Origin: an uncultured Verrucomicrobiota bacterium
GTDB taxonomy: Bacteria; Verrucomicrobiota; Kiritimatiellia; RFP12; UBA3636
Direction of reading: 5' to 3'
NCBI GenBank assembly: GCA_949285835.1
Contig: CASEAR010000062.1
Coordinates: 1-49,479 of the forward strand
DNA length: 49,479 nucleotides
Part shown: positions 1 to 7,605 of the stretch, in pieces
Layout of the letters: each line of letters starts with the position of its first letter
Numbering within the stretch: the first letter of the stretch is position 1
Made by a program: the position numbers and the translations under genes
The notes under the pieces: generated by a model
Database searches by the model: none
The model's input: the letters and a program-made list of their open reading frames with translations, nothing else
What the model was told of the DNA's origin: nothing

Positions 1-37
1 CAACAATTTCTGTATCATTCGTCTCTGTCGTGTTCAT
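1..37 (-). CDS. 5' end of a minus-strand gene leaving the window
   Basis: On the minus strand an ATG at 37 opens a frame (M-N-T-T-E-T-N-D-T-E-I-V) that stays open to the window edge. An AAGGA Shine-Dalgarno-like stretch lies 4 bases upstream. Only 12 codons are visible, so no product can be proposed. The polar Thr/Asn/Glu start is compatible with a cytoplasmic protein but is not diagnostic. Confidence 0.4.
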   Translation of the reverse strand, partial: MNTTETNDTEIV

Positions 38-84
38 AGCATCCTTTTTTTGTGGTTATTAAAAGAATACTATGAGCCGGCGCG

Positions 85-110
85 GACGACAACCCCTCGG
101 GGTTGTCGTC
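85..110. other. Strong perfect hairpin, possible terminator
   Basis: Two 12-base arms (85-96 and 99-110, GACGACAACCCC and its exact complement) fold into a very stable hairpin with an effective CCUCGG-type loop. On the plus strand it is followed by TCTTTCTTTC, a mixed pyrimidine tract. No plus-strand gene precedes it in the window, and on the minus strand it lies just upstream of the gene starting at 37. It may therefore be a leader structure or the end of a short untranslated RNA. Confidence 0.4.
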
Positions 111-241
111 TCTTTCTTTCGGTTATCGAAGTCCTTTCATCATCTTCCCCTAAGAAAGCAATTTACAGAAAGAATAATACACTATCCAACAAAATAAGGA
201 TGTGGCCGAAGACACGGGTATTTTATCTGACCCAGAAAAAC

Positions 242-277
242 TTCAAGGTGCGGGAAAACTTGAGACGGCGGGAAAAC
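242..277. repeat. Two imperfect 18-bp tandem units
   Basis: Units at 242-259 and 260-277 share a TT(C/G)A(A/G) start and end in the same GCGGGAAAAC block. They lie in the 37-436 stretch, where I see no convincing gene. By eye that stretch is less GC-rich than the rest of the window. Confidence 0.4.
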
Positions 278-436
278 GCATGGACGTTCAAGCTCTGAAC
301 CCAGGCACAAGAAAGGACAAGAACTCAGCCTAGATACTGAAGAAGACTCAGACCCCTGAGTCATATATTGTCCAAAACGCGGCTCAACCCCTGCCCCGAT
401 CAGGAAAGAATTTCGAGTGGCTCGGAAGTGAAAACC

Positions 437-465
437 AAAAAAGGTATCCCAGTTAGTCAAATACC
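437..465 (-). terminator. Probable terminator of cysK
   Basis: Read on the minus strand, GGTAT (465-461) pairs with ATACC (447-443) and is followed at once by six T residues and then GGTTTT. The stem is short (5 bp), so the call rests on the T tract and on the position about 60 bases past the cysK stop. Confidence 0.45.
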
Positions 466-526
466 GGATGAAAACCCAGGCACGTGATGAAAGTCGCATC
501 CGTGTTAATCATGCGGTATACAGCGT

Positions 527-1459
527 TCAAAGAAACAGCTCCGTGGAAACATATCGGTCTCCCCCATCCGGAAGAATCACCGCAATGCGGCGGCCCTCGA
601 ACTCAGGTTCCGCGGCAAGCCGGAGAGCTGCGCATACTGCCGCGCCTGAGGAAATCCCGGCCAGAATGCCTTCCTCCCTCGCCAAGCGTCTGCCGAATTC
701 CATAGCTTCTTCCCCGGGAACACGAACAGCGCGGTCCACAATACTCAAGTCCAGAGTCTTCGGTATAAAACCGGCGCCTATGCCCTGAATTAAATGCGGC
801 CCGGGAACAGGCTTTTCCCCTGCAAGCGTCTGCGAAATTACCGGACTCTCGTCAGGCTCCACCGCAACCGCCTTCAGTCCGGGGTTCATACGCTTGAGGA
901 ATCTGGCGGCGCCAGTCAAGGTACCCCCGGTACCGACGGCTGATACGAACACATCCACCCGGCCGCCCGTATCTTCCCAGATTTCAGGCCCCGTAGTAGC
1001 CTCATGAGCCGCCGGATTTGCAGGGTTTTCGAATTGCCCGGGCACAAACGCTCCCCGTTCCGCCGCGATGCGCTCCGCAGCGGCGATTGCCCCCGGCATG
1101 CCTTCCGCACCCGGCGTCAATATAACTTCTGCGCCAAGCTGAACAAGCAGCTTTCTGCGTTCGATACTCATGCTGTCCGGCATCACCAGTGCAAGTCTGT
1201 AACCGCGCACCGCCGATGCAAACGCCAGCGCAATGCCGGTATTTCCGCTGGTAGGCTCAACAATATTGCCGCCGGGAACAAGCGCGCCGCGCTTCTCCGC
1301 GTCATCAAGCATCGCGATTCCCACACGATCCTTGACGGAATGCGCCGGATTGCGGGCTTCGTGCTTGACGAGAACCTCCGCTCCCAACCCCGCACCCATT
1401 TTCCTGAGCCTTATAAGCGGCGTATGGCCGCAGGTATCAAGAAGATTTTTAAATATCAC
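527..1459 (-). CDS. cysK: Cysteine synthase (O-acetylserine sulfhydrylase)
   Basis: Fold-type II PLP enzyme that replaces the acetyl group of O-acetylserine with sulfide to make cysteine. Of 310 residues, the family's usual length, it shows the lysine motif H-S-V-K-D-R that forms the internal aldimine, the TSGNTG substrate loop, the GTGGT phosphate-binding loop and the G-I-S-S-G-A-A segment. It ends normally with R-Y-V-S-T-E-L. The start is GTG, preceded by AGGAGGGGCT. It lies 49 bases downstream of the Bat-like gene in the same direction, so the two may be cotranscribed. Cystathionine beta-synthase is an alternative within the family, but no CBS domain is attached. Confidence 0.93.
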   Translation of the reverse strand: MIFKNLLDTCGHTPLIRLRKMGAGLGAEVLVKHEARNPAHSVKDRVGIAMLDDAEKRGALVPGGNIVEPTSGNTGIALAFASAVRGYRLALVMPDSMSIERRKLLVQLGAEVILTPGAEGMPGAIAAAERIAAERGAFVPGQFENPANPAAHEATTGPEIWEDTGGRVDVFVSAVGTGGTLTGAARFLKRMNPGLKAVAVEPDESPVISQTLAGEKPVPGPHLIQGIGAGFIPKTLDLSIVDRAVRVPGEEAMEFGRRLAREEGILAGISSGAAVCAALRLAAEPEFEGRRIAVILPDGGDRYVSTELFL

Positions 1460-1508
1460 AGCCCCTCCTGTCTGCAGATTTCAGTAAACAACACTGCCTT
1501 CCCCCGCA

Positions 1509-4268
1509 CTACCAGTCACGGCCTACGCCGCGCGGAGTTATCCTGCGTTCGCGTTCTCTGCGGTTCTCTTCGCGTTCCTTCTCCTGACGCAGTATCCTGT
1601 CCATTATTTCGCCGGCATCGGTTTGTTCCTGCTCTTCGCCGCTCATGCCTTCCTGCTCTTCTGTATCCTCCGGCTGAGCCTGACTCTCCTGCTGCTGTTG
1701 CTGCTGATCCTGACTCTCCTGCTGCTGTTGCTGCTGGTCCTGCTGCTGGTCCTGCTGCTGGTCCTGCTGCTGTTGATCCTGCTGATTCTGCTGCTGATTC
1801 TGCTGCTGTTGATCCTGCTGTTGATCCTGCTGCTGATTCTGCTGCTGTTGCTGCTGCTGTTGCTGCTGCGGGGGTTTAGGCAGCAGCTCTCTTATTTTTT
1901 CCATAGCGGCCAACGCTTCCCGTGCCGGAGCGAGGCTACCATCGGGGAGGACTCCGGAAGTTCCGGCGCCGCTTGTCTCTAGAATTTGGCCGTGCAGTCT
2001 GTGAACATCGTCGGAGAGACGCATTATAGTGTCGGCATCCTCGCGCGACATCGCCGCGGAGACAGGCGGAGCATTGGTTGTGTTCGTGGCGTCAGACTCC
2101 GCATCTTCCTGACCGCTTCCCTGCAAAAATTGTTCCGCCCACTCAGGGAATTTTTTTCTGAACACATCGAACACGGCGGCAGCCGCCCGCTGGTCGTCTG
2201 CCGGAGTACGTATCAATTCTTCGGAAACTTCGTGCGCCAGAGCGTTTGTCTGGCACAGAATAGCCTCGTCAATAAGTACGGGGGGCTCTGCCGCGGCCGT
2301 AAAAAATTTGTACACATTCTTTTCGGCGTTTCGAATGCACTCAAGGGCTTCGGGGTCGGTATCCTCCATGGCCACAACGGCGTCTTCCGCATTCTGTCTG
2401 CCGTTATCGAGTTCAAACTTCAACTCTGCGAGTTCCCCTGCATTCGTAACAGATGCGGAGAGCGTCTTCATGAGCTTGTCTGACAGAGGAGTCCATATTT
2501 CAGCGGTTTTCCGCTGTGCCGCCGCCGATTCCTCGAGCTTGTCCAGACGGGAAGGTGCCGGATCGGAAAATGCGCGGCTTGCGGACGCATAAACTTTCCT
2601 CTGCTCTTCCAGAAGTCTGCCGATCAGCTCCCCTGTATCCAGTTTCCCGTACTCGGCTTCCAATTCCGCACTGCGTATCTGCTCCCTCAGGCCTGCAATA
2701 TCGCGAACGCTGACAAGAAGATTCGTATACAGCTCCGGATCCGCCGCGTCCGCTCCTCTGAATGCCCGCTGAAACGCCTCCGAAGACTTCTCCAGCAGCG
2801 CCAGTTTGCGTTTCGGAGCAGAGACGCCGTCATCCTCTCCGGAACCATCGGCAGAATCCGCAGCTGTTTTCTCACCGATGTCCACGGCCTCTGCGGCTCT
2901 GAACAGCGCCGCTCCCAGCCCCGCATCTGCGGCGGCCGACAGCAGCCCTCCGGAACGAGACACCTCGCCGAAAAGATCCGCAGCCCTTGACATATTGTCG
3001 GCCCCCAGATGCGCAATGCCGGCATTCATCCTGATGGCGTCGGCCACATCCTTGTCGAATTCGGCGTCCCCGGACACGACGTCCAGAGCCTTGTCATACT
3101 GCGCCGCACTTTCCGCATAATTCCCCTGCCGCCATTCCTTCATAGCAGAGCGCGCCAGATCGCGTGCGGAGCCTGACGGCGTGCCGCCGAACGCAGTCCC
3201 GCGGCACAGTCCGCACAGTGCCACGGCGAGAAAAACCGCGCGAGAACCAGCCGCCGCGGACGACGCTGCGGAGCGCCTCTTCTTTCCCGGCCTCCCGTGC
3301 GAGAGAGCGGCGCCGGCAAGGAAACAAACGAGCGCAGGTATAAGAAACCACTGAAATCTTTCTATGTATCGCATCTCCCGCATTTCGGTGAGATCTCCCT
3401 TCTCCACCGCTTCCACATGCCTCAGGTAGAGATCGCCCAGAGTGACGCGCCCGGTCCCGGCGGACGCCAGCGGAACATAGGCTCCGGACGATTTCTCTGC
3501 AATGACGCGAAGCATGGAATCGTCCATCTTCGTCACCACTTCCTCCCCGCGATATGTAAAATTGCCGCTTCCAGAAGGATCGGGGATATTTGCCCCGGAA
3601 GGATCGCCGATTCCCACGCAGAAAATCGGGATCCCCGCCTCGCCCGCCTTTTCCGCGGCGCGGCGCGCGCCTCCTGAGAGGTCTTCTCCGTCCGTTATCA
3701 GAACTATTACGTTGTGATCGCCTCCGCGCTCAGACAAATCATTAAGCGCGGACTCGAGCGCCCTGCCCAAATCTGTCTCCCCGCGCGGGGCGGAATCTAT
3801 GTCCACCCCGGAAAGCATCTGCATGAAAAAGGCCCTGTCCAGCGTGAGCGGACAGATCTTTACCGGGGACGCTCCAAAAACGGTCAGGCCGATCTTATCT
3901 CCTGCCGTTGCCTCTATAAGATCCGTTATATCAGCCTTGGCCCTGCGCAGCCTGTCAGGGTGAACATCGCGGGCAAGCATCGATCTCGAAACATCCAGCA
4001 GGACAATAACGTTTCTGCCGCTTGTAAACACCTGCTCCTCGCGCTCCCCCCACTTCGGACCGGCCAATGCAATAACCGCGAAAGCAAACGCAAACGTAAA
4101 AAGCGCCAGCTGCGCGTTAAAAACCCAACTGCCAGTGTCTGCCGCTCTGACAAGACGTGAGGCCTTGCGCCTCGCATTCCTTCTGCGCCGGACCAGATAA
4201 AGTCCAAACAGAGGAAGAAGCCAAAGTAAAAAAAGAAATCCGGCATTCTCAAATATCATTTCCGACAT
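1509..4268 (-). CDS. BatB/BatC-like VWA-TPR membrane protein with Gln-rich tail
   Basis: A 919-residue protein. Two N-terminal membrane segments (about 7-25 and 45-68) are followed by a von Willebrand A domain (about 88-270) with an intact MIDAS: D92-x-S94-x-S96, a threonine in G-E-T-D-L-G, and I-T-D-G-E-D. A third membrane segment follows near F-Q-W-F-L-I-P-A-L, then a TPR-like region and a roughly 65-residue tail of Gln with Asn/Asp, ending in a charged helix rich in Glu and Arg. This resembles BatB fused to BatC of the aerotolerance (Bat) operons, which usually sit beside a MoxR ATPase; none is visible here. The start is ATG at 4268 (GGAAGAGAGG just upstream) or ATG at 4259. Its role in envelope protein assembly or stress is family inference only. 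Confidence 0.82.
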   Translation of the reverse strand: MSEMIFENAGFLFLLWLLPLFGLYLVRRRRNARRKASRLVRAADTGSWVFNAQLALFTFAFAFAVIALAGPKWGEREEQVFTSGRNVIVLLDVSRSMLARDVHPDRLRRAKADITDLIEATAGDKIGLTVFGASPVKICPLTLDRAFFMQMLSGVDIDSAPRGETDLGRALESALNDLSERGGDHNVIVLITDGEDLSGGARRAAEKAGEAGIPIFCVGIGDPSGANIPDPSGSGNFTYRGEEVVTKMDDSMLRVIAEKSSGAYVPLASAGTGRVTLGDLYLRHVEAVEKGDLTEMREMRYIERFQWFLIPALVCFLAGAALSHGRPGKKRRSAASSAAAGSRAVFLAVALCGLCRGTAFGGTPSGSARDLARSAMKEWRQGNYAESAAQYDKALDVVSGDAEFDKDVADAIRMNAGIAHLGADNMSRAADLFGEVSRSGGLLSAAADAGLGAALFRAAEAVDIGEKTAADSADGSGEDDGVSAPKRKLALLEKSSEAFQRAFRGADAADPELYTNLLVSVRDIAGLREQIRSAELEAEYGKLDTGELIGRLLEEQRKVYASASRAFSDPAPSRLDKLEESAAAQRKTAEIWTPLSDKLMKTLSASVTNAGELAELKFELDNGRQNAEDAVVAMEDTDPEALECIRNAEKNVYKFFTAAAEPPVLIDEAILCQTNALAHEVSEELIRTPADDQRAAAAVFDVFRKKFPEWAEQFLQGSGQEDAESDATNTTNAPPVSAAMSREDADTIMRLSDDVHRLHGQILETSGAGTSGVLPDGSLAPAREALAAMEKIRELLPKPPQQQQQQQQQQNQQQDQQQDQQQQNQQQNQQDQQQQDQQQDQQQDQQQQQQESQDQQQQQQESQAQPEDTEEQEGMSGEEQEQTDAGEIMDRILRQEKEREENRRERERRITPRGVGRDW
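1681..1870 (-). repeat. CAG/CAA-rich low-complexity tract
   Basis: Inside the Bat-like gene the coding strand is almost entirely CAG, with some CAA, AAC/AAT, GAC/GAT and GAG codons. It encodes alternating poly-Gln runs and single Asn/Asp/Glu-Ser spacers. The tract contains a repeated 30-base block (GAGTCAGGATCAG plus Gln codons), a likely site of slippage-driven length change. Confidence 0.9.
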
Positions 4269-4385
4269 CCTCTCTTCCAAAACCGATACACTACCAAAAA
4301 ACATTATTCTCTTCAACAAATCCGCGCGCACTCCGGACTGCGACGGCGCGTGTAACACACCTTACGGCAAAGTGAAATACCGCCA

Positions 4386-4400
4386 TGTAAAGTTTTTACA
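4386..4400. promoter_or_regulatory. TGTAAA-N3-TTTACA inverted repeat
   Basis: A perfect 6-3-6 palindrome lies 118 bases upstream of the Bat-like start. Its TTTACA half on the minus strand could double as a -35 element, but no convincing -10 follows. It is a candidate operator for a dimeric regulator; the regulator is unknown. Confidence 0.3.
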
Positions 4401-4995
4401 GCATCTTAGACCATCGCATCAATAAGATTCCGCCGCACCAGGTCTCTTGCGGGGCCAAACCCCTGACGTTCCATCCGTTCCTGAAATCCGGAGGATACGC
4501 CGCTTAAATTTTCTTGATATAAAGTCATAAAGCGGTTTCCTGCGAAGCATCCCGAACTGGGAACAATCGGGCTTTGAGACACAGCCAATTGACGCCCGAT
4601 GAGCCGCACTATTGCGGCGGCGCACGGCGATCCTGCATGGAAGCAGTGATGCTCTGCCCGTCACGTATGCCTGGGGTGCGGGAAACACCTTGAAAGCAAG
4701 CTGTTTTCATGTCTTCGCGAATGGTGGTAGAATGAGAAGTACGCGGTTGGGAATCGCAGTCCGGAGGGGGCGCTGCAGAGAATGCTCACAGCGGACGCCG
4801 CTGAGTATGCTGTTTTCAAACCGCGCGCAGCACGTTAGAGAAGCAATCCGTCCCCCATAGTCGCCGGCATAACGGCGACGACTGCCAGAATGGCCGCGTA
4901 CATGACGCAGGAAACCTGCTTTGTTCAACAAGGTGATAAAGGAAGCAAATTCACAGTCGTAACACTAATCAAACCGGACAAGGAGCGAACTTATC
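4401..4995. other. 595-bp intergenic stretch, no gene recognised
   Basis: Only short frames occur here and none looks like a known family. The last 20 bases carry AAGGAG, 10 bases before the GrpB-fusion start. No clear promoter hexamer pair, tRNA or transposase remnant is visible. It separates the minus-strand Bat/cysK pair from the plus-strand accessory block. Confidence 0.5.
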
Positions 4996-5892
4996 ATGCC
5001 GCAGCATATAACCGTTTTGAATTATGACCCGGAATGGCCGTTGAAATACATGAGAGAGCGAAACCGCATTTTCGAAATACTGGGAGATAACTGCCTTTCC
5101 GTCTACCATATCGGGAGTACGTCTGTCCCGGGTTTGGCGGCCAAGCCTGTTATTGACATTATGGCGGTCGTTAGAAGCCTTGAACAGGCAGACTCCGACG
5201 CGGGAAAATTTTCCGCAGCGGGATATGAATACCTCGGTGAATTTGGAATGGCGGGCAGACGCTACCTACGCAAAGGTGGCGATGAACGAACCCACCAAAT
5301 TCACATTTTCCAAGTCGATGATTGGCACAATATCGAGCGGCATCTTGCTTTCCGGGACTATCTGCGAACCCACGAAAAAGAACGGAACGAATATGCAAAG
5401 ATCAAGAAAAACCTCGCTCAAAAGTTTCCCCGGGACATAGACGGGTACTGCATCGGAAAAGAGAACTTTGTCCGCGAGGTTGAAGAGCGCGCGGTTTCCC
5501 AATACGATGGAACGTGGGACAAACTGTATCTCGCCGCGAGGAAAGCGCAATACAGAAGAAATATTTCTCCGCTGATTGAGGCAGGAGCGGTTTCTGCCGC
5601 CATTCTCTCAGCGAGAGGGAACATCTATACCGGCGTATGCATCGACACCGCTTGTTCGCTGGGCATGTGTGCAGAAAGAAACGCGATCTCCACCATGATA
5701 ACAAACGGTGAGAGCAAAATTGTAAAAATAGCTGCGGTGATGCCCGATGGAAAAGCGGGAATGCCGTGCGGAGCCTGCCGTGAATTTATGATGCAGCTGG
5801 AGAAAGCAGCGGGAGAAATAGAAATTCTGTGCGACTGCGAAACAAAGCGGACGGTTAAACTGAAAACACTGATCCCCGACTGGTGGAAATGA
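4996..5892 (+). CDS. GrpB-family nucleotidyltransferase fused to cytidine deaminase
   Basis: A 298-residue two-domain protein. Residues 1 to about 165 match the GrpB/UPF0157 family, a nucleotidyltransferase-like fold, with the hallmark Y-H-I-G-S-T-S-V-P-G-L-A-A-K-P-V-I-D (37-54). Residues from about 174 onward are a compact cytidine deaminase of the blasticidin-S/CDD type: C225-A-E227 and P-C258-G-A-C261 supply three cysteine zinc ligands and the catalytic glutamate. Expected chemistry is deamination of a cytosine-containing nucleoside, and nucleotidyl transfer by the first domain is possible. The start is ATG with AAGGAG upstream. A GNAT enzyme follows 23 bases later. Codon use looks less GC-rich than its neighbours, which suggests transfer. 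The true substrate is unknown. Confidence 0.85.
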   Translation: MPQHITVLNYDPEWPLKYMRERNRIFEILGDNCLSVYHIGSTSVPGLAAKPVIDIMAVVRSLEQADSDAGKFSAAGYEYLGEFGMAGRRYLRKGGDERTHQIHIFQVDDWHNIERHLAFRDYLRTHEKERNEYAKIKKNLAQKFPRDIDGYCIGKENFVREVEERAVSQYDGTWDKLYLAARKAQYRRNISPLIEAGAVSAAILSARGNIYTGVCIDTACSLGMCAERNAISTMITNGESKIVKIAAVMPDGKAGMPCGACREFMMQLEKAAGEIEILCDCETKRTVKLKTLIPDWWK

Positions 5893-5915
5893 TGCTTTTT
5901 CAAACGGTGATTTGA

Positions 5916-6500
5916 ATGTACGAACCAATATATACGAAACGCCTTGTTTTAAGAAAATTTACAGAAGACGATCTGACGGCTGTCTTCCAAATCTTCAGTG
6001 ATGAGAAAGCAAACGAATTTTTACCGTGGTTCCCGTTGAAATCCTTCGGTGAAGCAAAACATTTTTTTGAAAGACGCTTCGCAGAACCATATCGCCGCGG
6101 ACAGGCGTATCAATACGCGGTCTGTCTGCGGAGCGACGACATCCCTGTTGGATATATCAACATAAGTCCGGATGAAAGCCATGACTTGGGATATGGGCTG
6201 CGGGAGGAATTCTGGAACAGGGGGATAATGACGGAGGCGGGGAAGGCTCTGCTGAAAACGGCGAAGGCAGACGGCATCCCATACATTACAGCAACGCATG
6301 ACAGAAACAACCCCCAAAGCGGCAGGGTAATGCAGAAACTGGGTATGAAATACCAGTATTCATACGGGGAGCTGTGGCAGCCGAAAAACAAACTTGCAGC
6401 ATTCCGCCTGTATTTACTCAATTTGGACGGAATAGAAAACCGGTTCTACAGCAAGTACTGGGACGCTTCCGCGGTTCATTATGTGGAAAATATTCAATAG
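5916..6500 (+). CDS. GNAT N-acetyltransferase, RimJ/RimL type
   Basis: A 194-residue acetyl-CoA-dependent acetyltransferase of the RimJ/RimL-like branch. The N-terminus T-K-R-L-V-L-R-K-F-T-E-D-D-L is typical of the family. The central G-Y-G-L-R-E-E-F-W-N-R-G-I-M-T-E-A segment is the acetyl-CoA-binding motif A region, and A-T-H-D-R-N-N-P-Q-S-G-R-V-M-Q-K-L-G-M is motif B. The last 50 residues (Q-P-K-N-K-L-A-A-F-R-L-Y) go beyond the core fold. It lies 23 bases after the GrpB-deaminase fusion and shares its lower GC content, so the pair may have moved together. The substrate could be a ribosomal protein N-terminus, an amino acid or a drug; the sequence does not decide. Confidence 0.8.
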   Translation: MYEPIYTKRLVLRKFTEDDLTAVFQIFSDEKANEFLPWFPLKSFGEAKHFFERRFAEPYRRGQAYQYAVCLRSDDIPVGYINISPDESHDLGYGLREEFWNRGIMTEAGKALLKTAKADGIPYITATHDRNNPQSGRVMQKLGMKYQYSYGELWQPKNKLAAFRLYLLNLDGIENRFYSKYWDASAVHYVENIQ

Positions 6501-6782
6501 CAACAAAAGGGATCCGGCTTTGCCGGCGCCTCTGCCAACTGCTGAGAATTATTCAGAAGATGTTCAATGGTAACCGTATTGGGTAAAACTGACGGCATTC
6601 GGGAATGAACGGCGCATTTCACACATCGCCGCCCCTACATCCGCACCTCAAGATTTTGCGTGTGGCAAAAATGACATTGCGTCTTGGGAACAAAAAAGCA
6701 TGCGCTCTTCCGCGAGAAGGAAATGCGTCATATTCTTCTGTTTGCTTGACATAGAGATTCCGGTCTGGCGGCAAGAGGCGTA

Positions 6783-6811
6783 TTGCATTTTCGACATTTT
6801 TCATGTATATT
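6783..6811 (+). promoter_or_regulatory. Candidate promoter of the IclR gene
   Basis: TTGCAT (6783-6788), a 17-base spacer and TATATT (6806-6811), 41 bases before the ATG. The 6501-6782 stretch before it carries only a small CCGGC-TTT-GCCGG hairpin (6514-6526) and no gene that I recognise. Confidence 0.45.
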
Positions 6812-6851
6812 AAACAGTATTCAGTATTAATGAAATCAAGGACGGATACAT

Positions 6852-7577
6852 ATGGCTGAAACAGGGGTAATGTCCGTAAGAAAAGCATTTGAGATGCTTG
6901 ATTCAATTCTGGAACGGGATTTGCGCGGCGAGAGGTGCGGTCTTGGAGACATTGCAGGCGACGTCGGGGAGAAGCTCAGCACGGCGCGCAACATCCTCAA
7001 AACAATGGAAGGCTGCGGATATGTATCCAGAGACGGGCTTCGATACATCCCGGGAGAGAAGTGCCGTATAATGCAGCGTATCGCATCTGCCGCGGATCTT
7101 GCCGCGGCAGTCGGCGAAGACATGCGCAAAGCGGCGGAGAACACCGGAGAAAGCTTTGTGCTTGCGACGTTGGCCGGGGGACGGAGAAAAGTGCTGCTGC
7201 GCGTGAGCGCGCGGCGTGACGTGGTGGCGAATCTGGAATCAGAAAATGAAGCGCCTCCGTATTCTCTTGTGACAAACCGTGTGATGTTCTCCTTTGCCGG
7301 CGACGAAGAACGCCGGGAATTTGAGGGCTGCTACGGCTCGCCGGAAAACTCGTGGCCTGATTTTGAAAATGATATATCCGATATCCGGAAAGCAGGCACC
7401 TCCACGCTAGAAGCCGGAGACCTGATCGGGTACGCAGCAGTTCTCACCGACTCACGCGGACGTCTTCTCGGCGCAGCCGGAGCCTACGCGCCCAAATACA
7501 GGGTCACAAAAGAACTTACCGGCAATATATTCGAGGAACTTGTGCGCCTCGCAAAAATCGTAAGGGCGCATTTCTGA
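6852..7577 (+). CDS. IclR-family transcriptional regulator
   Basis: A 241-residue regulator. The N-terminal winged helix (M-S-V-R-K-A-F-E-M-L-D-S-I-L through D-V-G-E-K-L-S-T-A-R-N-I-L-K-T-M-E-G-C-G-Y-V) is the IclR DNA-binding domain; the remainder fits the IclR effector domain. That domain normally binds a small organic acid or aromatic compound. The length is typical (about 240-260). ATG at 6852 has AAGGA nine bases upstream; a second in-frame ATG at 6882 is possible. It ends 28 bases before the three-module iron-sulfur gene, so it probably regulates that gene from the same transcript. The effector is unknown. Confidence 0.85.
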   Translation: MAETGVMSVRKAFEMLDSILERDLRGERCGLGDIAGDVGEKLSTARNILKTMEGCGYVSRDGLRYIPGEKCRIMQRIASAADLAAAVGEDMRKAAENTGESFVLATLAGGRRKVLLRVSARRDVVANLESENEAPPYSLVTNRVMFSFAGDEERREFEGCYGSPENSWPDFENDISDIRKAGTSTLEAGDLIGYAAVLTDSRGRLLGAAGAYAPKYRVTKELTGNIFEELVRLAKIVRAHF

Positions 7578-7605
7578 CTGCAAGGGAAGCAAACCGGAGA
7601 ATAGA

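Noticed and set aside
182-499. 105-codon minus-strand frame near the left edge
   Set aside because: No ribosome site, no family resemblance and it covers the likely cysK terminator.
1623-1982. Leucine-rich plus-strand frame (runs of Leu)
   Set aside because: It is the antisense reading of the CAG/CAA tract in the Bat-like gene; the poly-Leu is not a real membrane protein.
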